Shown: positions 17,149-28,181 of the stretch, in pieces
Layout: the number at the start of each line of letters is the position of its first letter
Position numbering within the stretch: the first letter of the stretch is position 1
NCBI GenBank assembly: GCA_015056765.1
Contig: SVFQ01000022.1
Location: 1-34,072, forward strand
DNA from: Lachnospiraceae bacterium
GTDB lineage: Bacteria > Bacillota > Clostridia > Lachnospirales > Lachnospiraceae
DNA length: 34,072 bases
Direction: 5' to 3'
Made by a program: the position numbers and the translations under genes
The notes under the pieces: generated by a model
Seen by the model: the letters and a program-made list of their open reading frames with translations, nothing else
What the model was told of the DNA's origin: nothing
Database searches by the model: none

Positions 17149-18843
17149 TTACTGCTTAGCAGGTAAAGTAAAGGAGCTCTTCAACGATACGATTCTGTTA
17201 AATACCGGCTTGCCTGGCTGAGAGTCTTTGCTATCCACACAGAAAAATCCATTTCTTACAAACTGGAAGCTTTCATATGCTTTTGCATCTTTTAAGGATG
17301 CTTCTAACTTACAATTCTTTAATACAGTGAGAGAATTTGGATTCAGATTCATGGATCCATCTTCGTTATACACACCTTTTTCTTCGTCTACAAGGTTCTC
17401 GTAGAGTCTGACTTCTGCAGTAATTGCAGTCTGAGCGTCTACCCAGTGAATTGTCCCTTTTACTTTTCTGCCATCCGGTGCATTACCACCTTTTGTAGCA
17501 GGATCATAAGTACAGTGTACCACAGTCACATTGCCATTTTCATCTTTTTCACAACCGGTGCAGGTCACAAAGTATGCATGCATGAGACGTACTTCATTTC
17601 CCGGGAAAAGACGGAAATACTTCTTTGGAGGCTCCTCCATGAAGTCATCGGCTTCGATATAGAGTTCCTTACTGAAGGTAAGATTTCTCTTGCCCAGTTC
17701 CGGATTCTCTAAGTTATTGTCTGCCTCTAAAACTTCGCTTTCTCCTTCCGGATAGTTATCGATGACAAGTTTTACAGGGTTTAAAATACCCATGGCACGT
17801 GGACGTTTGCTCTTTAAATCTTCACGAATGCAATACTCTAACATAGCGTAATCTACGGAAGAATTAGCCTTAGATACACCGCAAAGCTCTACGAATTTCT
17901 GAATGGATTCCGGTGTAAAGCCTCGTCTTCTAAGGGCTGCAATGCTGACAAGTCTAGGATCATCCCAGCCATCTACTACACCATCTTCCACCAGTTTCTT
18001 GATATAACGTTTACCTGTTACTACATTGGTCAGGTATAATTTTGCAAATTCAATCTGACGAGGTGGATGTGGATACTCACATTCCTCTACCACCCAATTG
18101 TACAGTGGTCTGTGATCCTCAAACTCCAAGGTACAGATAGAGTGGGTGATGCCTTCTTCTGCATCTTCGATTGGATGCGCGAAATCATACATCGGATAGA
18201 TGCACCACTTATCTCCTGTGTTATGGTGGGTCATATGAGCCACACGATAGATAACAGGATCACGCATATTGATGTTAGAAGAATTCATGTCGATTTTTGC
18301 ACGAAGTGTCTTCTCCCCATCTTCAAATTTGCCATTCTTCATGTCTTCAAAAAGCTGTAAGTTCTCTTCTACGGAACGATTACGAGCAGGATCCTCTTTA
18401 CCGGGCTCTGTCAGAGTACCTCTGTACTCTCGCATTTCCTCTGCAGTTAAGTCAGATACATAAGCTTTTCCCTTCTTGATCAGCTTCACTGCATTCTCAT
18501 ACATCTTATCGAAATAATTAGATGCGTAGAAAAGACGGTCCTCGAAGTCAGCACCAAGCCATTCTACGTCTGCTTTAATGGATTCCACGAATTCATTTTT
18601 TTCTTTGGTAGGGTTCGTATCATCGAATCGAAGATTAAACTTACCGCCATACTGCTTAGCAAGTCCATAATTCAAAAGGATACTCTTTGCATGACCAATG
18701 TGGAGATATCCGTTTGGTTCCGGTGGAAAACGTGTCATGACGTGGTCATAGACACCCTCTGCCAAGTCCTTGTCGATTTCCATCTCGATAAAGTTACGAG
18801 ATACTACTTCTTCTGAATTGGTGTTGTTTGTTACTTCTGCCAT
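17149..18843 (-). CDS. glnS: Glutaminyl-tRNA synthetase
   Basis: GlnRS charges tRNA-Gln directly. Many Firmicutes lack it and use GatCAB instead. The 564-residue length fits the form without a YqeY fusion. The class I signature [15 protein letters not shown] is intact (HIGH at 48-51), followed by LRFDDTNP. The second signature is VTGKR at 275-279 in place of the usual VMSKR; the key lysine is kept. The C-terminal anticodon-binding beta barrels are present (for example the IHWVDAQ segment). The gene lies 29 bases after purH and 20 before the DUF2225 gene. Assignment to GlnRS instead of GluRS rests on the [15 protein letters not shown] and RFDDTNP sequence. Confidence 0.95.
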   Translation of the reverse strand: MAEVTNNTNSEEVVSRNFIEMEIDKDLAEGVYDHVMTRFPPEPNGYLHIGHAKSILLNYGLAKQYGGKFNLRFDDTNPTKEKNEFVESIKADVEWLGADFEDRLFYASNYFDKMYENAVKLIKKGKAYVSDLTAEEMREYRGTLTEPGKEDPARNRSVEENLQLFEDMKNGKFEDGEKTLRAKIDMNSSNINMRDPVIYRVAHMTHHNTGDKWCIYPMYDFAHPIEDAEEGITHSICTLEFEDHRPLYNWVVEECEYPHPPRQIEFAKLYLTNVVTGKRYIKKLVEDGVVDGWDDPRLVSIAALRRRGFTPESIQKFVELCGVSKANSSVDYAMLEYCIREDLKSKRPRAMGILNPVKLVIDNYPEGESEVLEADNNLENPELGKRNLTFSKELYIEADDFMEEPPKKYFRLFPGNEVRLMHAYFVTCTGCEKDENGNVTVVHCTYDPATKGGNAPDGRKVKGTIHWVDAQTAITAEVRLYENLVDEEKGVYNEDGSMNLNPNSLTVLKNCKLEASLKDAKAYESFQFVRNGFFCVDSKDSQPGKPVFNRIVSLKSSFTLPAKQ

Positions 18844-18872
18844 TTCTTTTCTACACTTTCTATTTCAATTAT

Positions 18873-20051
18873 TTAGTGATGGAACAGTCTGATTCCTGTA
18901 AATACCATAACCATATCATGGTGGTCGCATGCTTCGATTACCTGTGCATCACGAATAGAACCACCAGGCTGTGCTACATATTTTACACCACTTTTATATG
19001 CTCTTTCAATATTATCTCCAAATGGGAAGAATGCATCGGAGCCAAGGGTCACATTTTTGTTGCCTGCAAGCCATGCTTTCTTCTCTTCTTTGGTGAATAC
19101 TTCCGGCTTGGAAGTAAAGAAGTTTGGCCATACATCATCAGCCAATAAGTCTTCGTATTCTTCGCCGATATATAAATCGATAGCATTGTCCTTGTCTGCA
19201 CGACCTACTGTATCTTTGAAAGGAAGTGCCAGAACCTTGGGGCACTGACGTAAGTACCAGTTGTCTGCTTTGGTGCCGGCAAGTCTGGTGCAGTGGATTC
19301 TGGACTGCTGACCTGCACCGATACCGATGGCCTGTCCATCTTTTACATAGCATACAGAATTGGACTGGGTGTATTTCAAAGTGATGAGGGCAATCATCAT
19401 ATCTCTCTTTGCTGCTTCCGGCAGGTCTTTATTCTGGGATACGACATTTGCAAAAAGTTCCTCATCAATCTTCAGTTCATTTCTACCCTGCTGGAAGGTG
19501 ACGCCATATACCTGTTTTTTCTCAATTGCAGCAGGTACATAGTCCGGATTGATTTGCAGGATATTGTAATTGCCCTTTTTCTTGGATTTTAAAATTTCCA
19601 ATGCTTCCGGCTCATAACCGGGAGCAATGACACCATCACTGACTTCTTTCTTAATCAAAAGGGCGGTAGGTACATCACACACGTCGGATAAAGAAATGAA
19701 ATCACCAAAGGAAGACATACGGTCTGCTCCACGTGCCTTTGCATAAGCACATGCAAGGAGAGATAGTTCCGCATCTTTTTCTACCTGGTAGATGGCTCTT
19801 TCTACTTCTGTCAGTTCTACACCGACTGCTGCACCTGCAGGACTTACATGCTTGAAGCTGGTAGCTGCAGGAAGACCGGTTGCTTTCTTTAATTCTTTTA
19901 CTAACTGATAGCCATTGAAAGCATCCAGCAGATTGATATAGCCTGGGTTGCCGTTTAATACTTCAAAAGGTAAATCGCTACCATCCTCCATGTATACGGA
20001 AGATGGTTTCTGGTTTGGGTTACATCCATATTTTAAGGTTAATTCTTTCAC
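18873..20051 (-). CDS. purH: AICAR formyltransferase, stand-alone PurH C-terminal domain
   Basis: This enzyme formylates AICAR with 10-formyl-THF to give FAICAR, the penultimate step of de novo purine synthesis. In most bacteria it is fused to IMP cyclohydrolase in a protein of about 515 residues. This 392-residue protein starts directly at the transformylase domain: YGCNPNQKPSSVYM, then LNGNPGYINLLDAFN, the active-site Lys-His in SFKHVSPAG, IGIGAGQQSRIHCTRLA, and the C-terminal SDAFFPFGDNIE and YVAQPGGSIRD motifs. The cyclohydrolase (MGS-like) half is absent; a PurO-like gene 24 bases upstream supplies that step. The gene order purO-purH is consistent with one functional unit. Confidence 0.96.
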   Translation of the reverse strand: MKELTLKYGCNPNQKPSSVYMEDGSDLPFEVLNGNPGYINLLDAFNGYQLVKELKKATGLPAATSFKHVSPAGAAVGVELTEVERAIYQVEKDAELSLLACAYAKARGADRMSSFGDFISLSDVCDVPTALLIKKEVSDGVIAPGYEPEALEILKSKKKGNYNILQINPDYVPAAIEKKQVYGVTFQQGRNELKIDEELFANVVSQNKDLPEAAKRDMMIALITLKYTQSNSVCYVKDGQAIGIGAGQQSRIHCTRLAGTKADNWYLRQCPKVLALPFKDTVGRADKDNAIDLYIGEEYEDLLADDVWPNFFTSKPEVFTKEEKKAWLAGNKNVTLGSDAFFPFGDNIERAYKSGVKYVAQPGGSIRDAQVIEACDHHDMVMVFTGIRLFHH

Positions 20052-20075
20052 AGTATATGCTCCTTTGCGTCAATC

Positions 20076-20792
20076 TTATTTGTTTTTGTTGATGATACGA
20101 GTTTCTGTAGTGCCTGTCTTTAAGTCGATCATACGGGTAAATAAAGATACTTTATTGTCCTCGTTCAGACTGTTCCAGACTTTCTGGGTAAATGCATCGA
20201 TGTCAGTATCATCGATGGAGACTAAGGTAGGCTCCCCTTCATAGCTTGGAAGCGGATCTCCATCCTGCATATATGTGTGAATATATCTTCCCTCTCCCTT
20301 TGCAGGATTATCATAAGTGAAGAGATAACGGTTACAGCAAGAGCTGTCGTGTTGGTTACTCTTTAAAATAGACATCTCATAGGTGAATTCACCATTCTGA
20401 CGATGAATCACACCGGAAATACGTGGTGTATAGTTCGGGGCATCCGGCTCAAATGCTCTGGAGCGAAGTGCCACCTCAAAAGTTTTGCCTTTCTTAAGTC
20501 CCTCATACACAGTATCTGTCTGATCGCCATTGGTTACGATTGTATCATCACCAAGTACACGAACAGGCGCATAAATGATAAGACTTGGGTCTACTAATTT
20601 GGAAGGATCAAAAGCTTCTGTGCGAATGCCATCTCCTTCTTCTACGAAAACACGATTACGGCTGTTCTCGCTACGACCCATGATGAAGTAAGCGATAACT
20701 GCTTTTGCTCCATCTTTCGTCCTACCTAGCACGATGCCTCGTCCCGGATAGCTTACGCTTCCGATTTCCTGTTCCAACACTTTTTTTTCCAT
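20076..20792 (-). CDS. purO: IMP cyclohydrolase, PurO-like (archaeal type)
   Basis: A 238-residue protein that resembles PurO (IMP_cyclohyd family), first described in archaea, and closes FAICAR to IMP, the last step of de novo purine synthesis. Recognisable segments are YPGRGIVLGRT, YFIMGRSENSRNRVF and SRAFEPDAPNYTPRISG, as well as SCCNRYLF. It is not related to the MGS-like cyclohydrolase domain normally found in bacterial PurH. It precedes a PurH that has lost exactly that domain, which supports the assignment strongly. GAGGAG precedes the ATG. I rely on memory of the family; a profile search would confirm it. Confidence 0.92.
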   Translation of the reverse strand: MEKKVLEQEIGSVSYPGRGIVLGRTKDGAKAVIAYFIMGRSENSRNRVFVEEGDGIRTEAFDPSKLVDPSLIIYAPVRVLGDDTIVTNGDQTDTVYEGLKKGKTFEVALRSRAFEPDAPNYTPRISGVIHRQNGEFTYEMSILKSNQHDSSCCNRYLFTYDNPAKGEGRYIHTYMQDGDPLPSYEGEPTLVSIDDTDIDAFTQKVWNSLNEDNKVSLFTRMIDLKTGTTETRIINKNK

Positions 20793-20835
20793 ACTCTCCT
20801 CCTGGTTAACCTAATATGTATAAACGCTTTCGCGT

Positions 20836-23499
20836 CTATTCGCTTTTGCAGTACTTCTTCTCAAAATCAGCCTGTTTCATTGGCTTATCGAAGTAGAAGC
20901 CCTGGATCATAGATACGCCTATGCCATCTAATGCTTCAAACTGCTCTTTGGATTCAATGCCTTCTACACAGACCTTCACGCCGATGGTGGTGGCCAGTTC
21001 CGTAACCATTTTAATAAAGGCCTGCGGATAACTGTCCTTCGCCAAATCTTTTACGAAACTCTGATCCACCTTCAGTACATCCAGTGGGATCTCTCGAAGA
21101 TGGCTTAGGGAAGAATAGCCGGTACCAAAATCGTCCAGGGCGATTCTGGCGCCCAGGGATTTGATTTCTCCCAGCACTTCCTTCATACGGTGCATATCAT
21201 TGATGGCCAAAGACTCTGTTACCTCTAAGGTAAGATTCCTTGGGTTAATGCCCGTATCTTCGATGGTCTGCTTTATCATTTCAACAATCTCCGGCTGCAG
21301 TAGCTGTACTACAGACAGATTGACATTGACTTTATAGCTGGTAAATCCCATATCGTTCCAACGCTTGCAATCCTTGCAGGCTGTCTCCAATACGAAATTA
21401 CCGATAGGATTAATCAGGCCGAGATATTCAGCCAGCGGAATGAAATCTGCCGGTGCTACAAATCCAAGCTGGGAACTATTCCAACGAATCAGGGCCTCTG
21501 CACCGGTACAAGGATGTCCGGGTGCTGCCACATTGATGATTGGCTGATAGTAGATTTCAAATTCCTCACATCCGTGAATGGTAGCTTCACGCATGTTCTT
21601 TTCCATATCCAAACGTTTTCCGGTCTCCACATCGGATTTACCGGAGAAATTGGATACACGGTTCTTACCGGCATTCTTTGCCTCGTACATAGAGATATCT
21701 GCTTTCTTGATCAAATCATCTACGATATCTCCATCATCCGGGAAGGTAACCACACCCATACTCATGGTGCAATAGTAGTCCGCTCCCTTTAAGAACCAAG
21801 GTTTTGCAAAGATATCCTGAATATTCTGGATAATCTTGCTCTTCTTTTCATATACTTCCGGCGGAATAATGATGACAAATTCATCACCGCCCATTCGATA
21901 ACAGGACTCGCTAATGCCGGCAATATGCTGCACACTATGGGCAATAGAACGAAGAAGCACGTCTCCATACTGATGGCCCAGTCCGTCATTAATATGTTTA
22001 AAGTCGTCCAAATCCATATAAAGAAGTGCACCGTGAGTGCCTTCCTTCTTGGCTTTGTCCACTAGAATTGCCAAATCTCTTTCGCAGCACATACGATTGT
22101 ACAAACCTGTCAGGTAGTCTGTGTATGCCTGCTGTTCGATTCTCTGCTGGTAAGACTTTTTATCTGTAACATCATACATGGAGCACAGAAGCACTTTCTT
22201 ACCATTCACCCATCTGATGGTGGTGTGATAGAAATCGTACCACTTCTTTCTCTCGAAGTAGTGCACTTCCTTTCGACCGCCTAAGGCTCCTTCGGATTTC
22301 TCTATGGTCTTACGGAAGATTTCCTGCAGTTCACCGTCTTCGATTTCCTTTGCAAAAATCTCTCTTGCGAATTTATTTGCAAAGATAATCATGTTTTCTT
22401 CTTTGTCCCATACGTACATGCCACATCCTAGGTTATCCAGGATCAGCTCCAATGAAGTATAGGAACTAGCCAGGGAATTCTGCTGAATTCTCTTTGTAAT
22501 GATAGATTCTAACACCTTCACTGCGTCATTGACGTAGCGAATTTCTTCTACAGTCCATTTGCGGTTATTACCGGTTTCAAAAAAGACTGCATACATACTG
22601 ATTTTGTCATTGATGGTAATCGGTACAGCAGCAATGGATTTTAGGCCATAGGCATCCATCGCTTCCTGTTCCTGTGGAGAATTGACGATTAAGCTGGAGA
22701 TCACTACAGCTTTGTCTTTGTTCCAGAAATCCGTCTTTTTGAAATTCAGGACATCTGCTACGGTAGCCCCCTTCTCAAGGACATCTGTATTGGTCCATCC
22801 CGCCAGGATATCGGTTTCATCATCCTTCTCGTGCAGGCGGTACACCTGTCCCTGTTCGATTCGAAGGAATCTGCAAACTACTCGAAGGAAATCGCTCATC
22901 ACCACTTCGATGGGATCATCGCTGTCGAGAAGCTGCACCACTTCCGTGGTAGCACCCAGTCTACGCATAGTAAGAGACATCTCTGCTTCGGAAGACTTGC
23001 TCTGCTTCATCTGTTCTTCCGCATGAGCTTTGGAAGAGCCGCTTTCGAAAAGCATCTGTAATAAATTCAAAAAAACATCTAAAAAATATTCAAAATGAGA
23101 CGAATCTGTCTTTGTGACAAATCCTGCCTCTTTGATTTCATCATCTAAATCCTCATCCGCTAAAATCGCAACAAAACACCAAGTAAGGGCTGTCGTAAGT
23201 CCCCCTACCTTTACATCCACATAAGCCACCTTCATCCATGGCACCCTGGTATCCTCTACAGCTACATCTTCGTATTCACTGCTTTGAATCTGCTTGCATC
23301 CATCGGAAAGCTGCTCCAGTGTCATATAGTCCTGGAGGCGCTTTAAGTCCTCCGGATTGCCGGATGGTTTAGTGACAAAGGCGCCATTTTCATCCATACA
23401 CATACCAAGCAAATTGCCGGACAGACATAGCTGATTCTGCAATTGCTGAAGCCGATCAGAACCGGCTGCATTTAAATACGTGAATTGTGTTTTCTGCAT
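20836..23499 (-). CDS. Bifunctional GGDEF/EAL c-di-GMP enzyme with GAF and PAS sensors
   Basis: An 887-residue cytosolic signalling protein; no membrane helix is seen. The N-terminus (about 10-110) looks like a PocR-type sensory domain, with low certainty. A GAF domain covers about 185-335 and a PAS domain about 345-450. The GGDEF domain (about 455-620) has an intact MGGDEF at 536-541 but no RxxD inhibitory site before it. The EAL domain (about 635-880) keeps EAL at 668-670, the NLS segment, LEVTES, DDFG at 789-792, Lys810 and Glu846, so both synthesis and breakdown of c-di-GMP look possible. It lies between guaB and purO. It has its own promoter, and purO follows after a 43-base gap. Confidence 0.96.
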   Translation of the reverse strand: MQKTQFTYLNAAGSDRLQQLQNQLCLSGNLLGMCMDENGAFVTKPSGNPEDLKRLQDYMTLEQLSDGCKQIQSSEYEDVAVEDTRVPWMKVAYVDVKVGGLTTALTWCFVAILADEDLDDEIKEAGFVTKTDSSHFEYFLDVFLNLLQMLFESGSSKAHAEEQMKQSKSSEAEMSLTMRRLGATTEVVQLLDSDDPIEVVMSDFLRVVCRFLRIEQGQVYRLHEKDDETDILAGWTNTDVLEKGATVADVLNFKKTDFWNKDKAVVISSLIVNSPQEQEAMDAYGLKSIAAVPITINDKISMYAVFFETGNNRKWTVEEIRYVNDAVKVLESIITKRIQQNSLASSYTSLELILDNLGCGMYVWDKEENMIIFANKFAREIFAKEIEDGELQEIFRKTIEKSEGALGGRKEVHYFERKKWYDFYHTTIRWVNGKKVLLCSMYDVTDKKSYQQRIEQQAYTDYLTGLYNRMCCERDLAILVDKAKKEGTHGALLYMDLDDFKHINDGLGHQYGDVLLRSIAHSVQHIAGISESCYRMGGDEFVIIIPPEVYEKKSKIIQNIQDIFAKPWFLKGADYYCTMSMGVVTFPDDGDIVDDLIKKADISMYEAKNAGKNRVSNFSGKSDVETGKRLDMEKNMREATIHGCEEFEIYYQPIINVAAPGHPCTGAEALIRWNSSQLGFVAPADFIPLAEYLGLINPIGNFVLETACKDCKRWNDMGFTSYKVNVNLSVVQLLQPEIVEMIKQTIEDTGINPRNLTLEVTESLAINDMHRMKEVLGEIKSLGARIALDDFGTGYSSLSHLREIPLDVLKVDQSFVKDLAKDSYPQAFIKMVTELATTIGVKVCVEGIESKEQFEALDGIGVSMIQGFYFDKPMKQADFEKKYCKSE

Positions 23500-23533
23500 T
23501 TATGGGAATCTCCGGATTAAAGAATAATTCATG

Positions 23534-23589
23534 TTCGGGAAAGTCCCGAATCACCTTTTATTTTACCACAGGGCAAAGAGTCGGTGCAA
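23534..23589 (-). promoter_or_regulatory. Promoter and leader palindrome of the GGDEF/EAL gene
   Basis: On the minus strand: -35 TTGCAC (23584-23589), 18 bases, and -10 TAAAAT (23560-23565), with a start expected near 23553. Immediately downstream, TTCGGGA-AAG-TCCCGAA (23534-23550, plus-strand spelling) is a perfect 7-bp inverted repeat with a 3-base centre. It could be an operator or a leader hairpin. Confidence 0.55.
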
Positions 23590-23595
23590 TGAAAG

Positions 23596-23625
23596 AGGGG
23601 GATAGCTTGTATACTCTATCCCCCT
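23596..23625 (-). terminator. Probable guaB terminator
   Basis: A 10-bp stem AGGGGGATAG / CTATCCCCCT with a 10-base loop, seven bases past the guaB stop on the minus strand. The tail is short (CTTTC), so termination may be partial. Confidence 0.7.
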
Positions 23626-23632
23626 TTGATTT

Positions 23633-25174
<1,542 letters not shown>

Positions 25175-25181
25175 TTACATG

Positions 25182-25230
25182 AAAAAAAGATTCCGCTTGA
25201 AGATATTTTATCTTTAAGTTGAATCTTTTT
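25182..25230 (-). terminator. Terminator after the DUF6106-like gene
   Basis: The outer 10-bp stem (AAAAAGATTC / GAATCTTTTT) continues into an inner 9-bp stem with a small internal loop. On the minus strand it ends in a run of seven or more T. It lies eight bases past the stop and just upstream of the guaB promoter. Confidence 0.88.
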
Positions 25231-25238
25231 CATTTGCA

Positions 25239-25745
25239 TTAATCCTGGAATACTTTTCTAGGTGCAATGTTCTTAATTGCATTCAAAAAGTCTTCATTTG
25301 GGGTAAGGAAAACCTTACATTTTTCTGTGCCTTCACCTTCCACCAGCATCACATAAGTGTCTTTGCGGTCTGCGCCGGAAGAAAAGTCTTTTACTTTTAC
25401 CTGCAGATTCTTCCACTCATCCAAGTGATAAGAGTCCTTTGGTGCCAATACCAGCATCTGATCTACCTTATAGTTTGCTGCCTTTTTACGACGACTTTTG
25501 TGCATGATACGGTCCACAGAAATCTCTCTATCCAGATACAGATATTCATATTCCACGTCTACCTGACCATACAGATAGAAAGTCAATACAGCAAAAGCCA
25601 CTACCACTGCCAAAAGCAACGGCATCAAGGTCATAAGAAGTGCCAGGACGGACAATACCAGCATTACCATGGAAAAGGTAAAAAGGAATTTCTTAAGTGG
25701 ACTTGTTTTGGTAGGTACTAATACTTCTACATAAGAATCGTTCAT
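25239..25745 (-). CDS. DUF6106-like small membrane protein
   Basis: A 168-residue protein that starts MNDSYVEVLV, followed by two closely spaced hydrophobic helices (about 19-38 and 40-60), then a soluble domain of about 105 residues with YEYLYLDREISVDRI and KVDQMLVLAP segments. I associate this pattern with DUF6106, found in Lachnospiraceae and relatives, but from memory only. The soluble part resembles a PH-like fold on the cytoplasmic face, which is inference. It is 35 bases after maf and probably co-transcribed with it; a terminator follows. Function is unknown. Confidence 0.8.
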   Translation of the reverse strand: MNDSYVEVLVPTKTSPLKKFLFTFSMVMLVLSVLALLMTLMPLLLAVVVAFAVLTFYLYGQVDVEYEYLYLDREISVDRIMHKSRRKKAANYKVDQMLVLAPKDSYHLDEWKNLQVKVKDFSSGADRKDTYVMLVEGEGTEKCKVFLTPNEDFLNAIKNIAPRKVFQD

Positions 25746-25780
25746 ATTCTGCCTCTTTTCTCTCTTGTATTTGAAAAAGC

Positions 25781-26386
25781 TTACGCTTCTATCAATCCTA
25801 ACTTTGTAAGTTCTCGATACACCAGGCCTACAGGAAGTCCTACTACATTGGCATAGTCTCCTCTAATGCCCTCAATGTATCTTTCAAAAAAGCCCTGAAT
25901 ACCATAGGCTCCGGCCTTATCTCTGTGCTCTCCCTGCTGCAGATAGGTCGCTATCTCCTGTCTGGACATGGGGGCCACCTGTACATCGGTGCAGCCGTAA
26001 AACAGATGACATTTTTCTAAATCAGAATCAGAGCCCTCTTCTCTATAATAAAAACATACACCTGTGTACACTTGGTGAACATTTCCCTGCAGCATCTGAA
26101 TCATGCGGGCTGCATCCTGATCATCTTTCGGCTTTCCAAGTATCTCATCATCCTTTACCACGATGGTATCAGCCCCTAAGACGATACAGTTTTCCTGCTC
26201 TGTCTTTTTCCAAATGGCCTCTGCTTTTGTTTTTGCAAGCTCCATGACAATCTCTGCCGGAACTGTTTTTGTAATCACTTCTTCTGCATCGGAAGGACAT
26301 ACGATAAAGTCTAATCCAATCTGGCTTAGCAGCTCTTTCCTCCTAGGAGATGCAGACGCTAAAACTAATTTTTTCATCCTTCTCAT
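25781..26386 (-). CDS. maf: Maf-family nucleoside triphosphate pyrophosphatase
   Basis: Maf hydrolyses non-canonical or modified nucleotides (dTTP/UTP/CTP-type substrates) to monophosphates, as a house-cleaning enzyme linked historically to septum formation. Family marks are LASASPRRKELL near the start, VLGADTIVV, LGKPKDDQDAARMIQML, and DKAGAYGIQG, followed by the GDYANVVGLP C-terminus. The length of about 200 residues is normal. Start: ATG codons at 26386 and 26377; the second gives the usual MKKLVLASASPRR. Neither has a good ribosome site, so the start is open. The gene is divergent from the GGDEF membrane protein. Confidence 0.96.
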   Translation of the reverse strand: MRRMKKLVLASASPRRKELLSQIGLDFIVCPSDAEEVITKTVPAEIVMELAKTKAEAIWKKTEQENCIVLGADTIVVKDDEILGKPKDDQDAARMIQMLQGNVHQVYTGVCFYYREEGSDSDLEKCHLFYGCTDVQVAPMSRQEIATYLQQGEHRDKAGAYGIQGFFERYIEGIRGDYANVVGLPVGLVYRELTKLGLIEA

Positions 26387-26471
26387 TCTACGCTATTTCT
26401 CGCTTTATTTGTAGTCATATTTTTGCTATATTTAGAAAAGAACTGTCGAAAGATTATATTTGGGGGACGAT

Positions 26472-28181
26472 ATGAATAAAAAAAAGGGTAGACAAATCGC
26501 CATACCTATCTATATTTTTGTCACCGTGCTGGCCATCTGTTTCCTTTACTATGCAGGGGAGAGTCCGCACATTGACACCAAATTGCGTCCGGAAGAGGTC
26601 ATCGATTTAGAAGACGGATGGACCTATATTTCTCCTTCCGGTGAAACCAAGAGCGTCAATCGAAATGATACTGTAGAGCCCAACATTCCAAACGGAACCG
26701 AGCTTTTCATCACCTTACCCGAGAAGACTGAAGTGGATTATGACACCCTGGGTGTATGGTCTGTTTTCCAGGTATTGGAAGTGTCGGTGGATGGCAAACT
26801 TGTGTCCAGTAACGCCGATCCCACACAAAGTCAGCGTCATTTGGAGCGAAATCCCGGTGCCTTTTGGAATATGATCCGATTGCCGGAGGACTGTGAAGGA
26901 AAAACCATGCTGGTTCGCTTCACCTCTCCTTACCCCAGCTATCGCAGTATGTTAGGCAAGAGCTACCTGGGCAGTTATTCCGCTATCTATTCTCAGATAC
27001 AGCGCGAATACTCCCCTCGTGTCTTACTATCCATGCTGTTTATCGCCATCGGTGTACTGTTTTTGATTTTCCATATTCACCAAACCAGAAAGACAAGGAT
27101 TCTGCCATCTGCAGTCATCATCAGCCTTTTTGCCATTTGGTTTGGCATCTGGTGTTTTAGTGAATCCCACGGGGCCTCTTTTTATTACGCCAGTGCCCCT
27201 TTTGTATCCATGCTTTCCTTTGTATCGGTTCGCATGGCTACCATTTCCTTTATTCTTTACTTTAGAAGTATTTTTGGCAGAGAATTCCGTACCTGGAACG
27301 GTATCCTGCTCATCGCTTTATGTGGAGAGCTGATTGTCTCCATGATACTACAGCTCCTGCAAATTAGAGACTTCTACGAAAGCATCAGTTTCTTCCTGCC
27401 ACTTATGGGGTTACTGATTGTCAGCTTGTTTGTAGAGATTCTTTACTCTATCTTCATCAAGAAAAGTAAAGAATCGTTGTATGTCTTAATCGCCACGCTG
27501 TTCCTAGGCCTGTTTGTCAGTCTGGATGCCTTTGTACTGGCATCCGGCCAGATTTTCCATATTCCGTACGGGGTATCCTCCTCTATCGGTATGCTAATCC
27601 TGATCAGCTTGATTACCATAAGCGAAGTAAAAAAGACCAGAGCCCAGGCCAAACTTGCAAGACACGCAGAGCATTTTAAGGAACTGGCCGTTACCGATGC
27701 CCTCACCAGTCTTTACAATCGAAATATTGAAAGTGAGTGGATAGCATCCCACCACGATTTATCCGAAGCAGATAAAGAACGCGCCGTAGTACTGGTATGT
27801 GATATGAATTATCTAAAATCCATCAACGACACTTACGGTCATCGCTATGGAGACGAAGCCATTTGCAAAGCAGCGAAGCTTCTCCAATCCGTATTCGGTG
27901 AGTGTGGCGTGGTATGCAGAACCGGCGGTGATGAATTTACAATCTTCTCCGATAAACTGGACAATGCTTCCGTATTATCCAAGCTTCAGGAGCTGCAGAC
28001 TCAGGTATTAGAGATTGCGCAGACCTGTCAGTATGTATTCTCCATCTCTGTAGGCTATGCGTTCTTTGATCCGAATCAGGACGACTCTTTGGAGCACACC
28101 ATCTCCAGAGCAGACAGCCTCATGTACCACGATAAAATCAATATCAAAAAGAATCTGCAACTAAATGGAGCTGCGCGTTAA
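26472..28181 (+). CDS. Membrane diguanylate cyclase, 7TM-DISM type
   Basis: A 569-residue signalling protein. An N-terminal helix (about 9-28) acts as membrane anchor or signal. An extracellular domain covers about 30-175, followed by seven predicted helices (about 182-395) and a GGDEF domain (about 400-565). GGDEF is intact in RTGGDEFTIF, and the metal-binding Asp segment is VVLVCDMNYLKSIND. No RxxD site precedes it. The layout corresponds to 7TMR-DISM receptors with an extracellular ligand-binding jelly-roll-like domain; the ligand is unknown. Start: a TTG four codons earlier is possible, but the ATG at 26472 has GGGGGA at the right distance. The promoter is not clear. There is no EAL domain, so this protein only makes c-di-GMP. 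Confidence 0.93.
   Translation: MNKKKGRQIAIPIYIFVTVLAICFLYYAGESPHIDTKLRPEEVIDLEDGWTYISPSGETKSVNRNDTVEPNIPNGTELFITLPEKTEVDYDTLGVWSVFQVLEVSVDGKLVSSNADPTQSQRHLERNPGAFWNMIRLPEDCEGKTMLVRFTSPYPSYRSMLGKSYLGSYSAIYSQIQREYSPRVLLSMLFIAIGVLFLIFHIHQTRKTRILPSAVIISLFAIWFGIWCFSESHGASFYYASAPFVSMLSFVSVRMATISFILYFRSIFGREFRTWNGILLIALCGELIVSMILQLLQIRDFYESISFFLPLMGLLIVSLFVEILYSIFIKKSKESLYVLIATLFLGLFVSLDAFVLASGQIFHIPYGVSSSIGMLILISLITISEVKKTRAQAKLARHAEHFKELAVTDALTSLYNRNIESEWIASHHDLSEADKERAVVLVCDMNYLKSINDTYGHRYGDEAICKAAKLLQSVFGECGVVCRTGGDEFTIFSDKLDNASVLSKLQELQTQVLEIAQTCQYVFSISVGYAFFDPNQDDSLEHTISRADSLMYHDKINIKKNLQLNGAAR

Noticed and set aside
20793..20835. Riboswitch or terminator before purO
   Set aside because: Only a 4-bp hairpin (ACGC-GAAA-GCGT) is seen, with a short T stretch; too weak to call.
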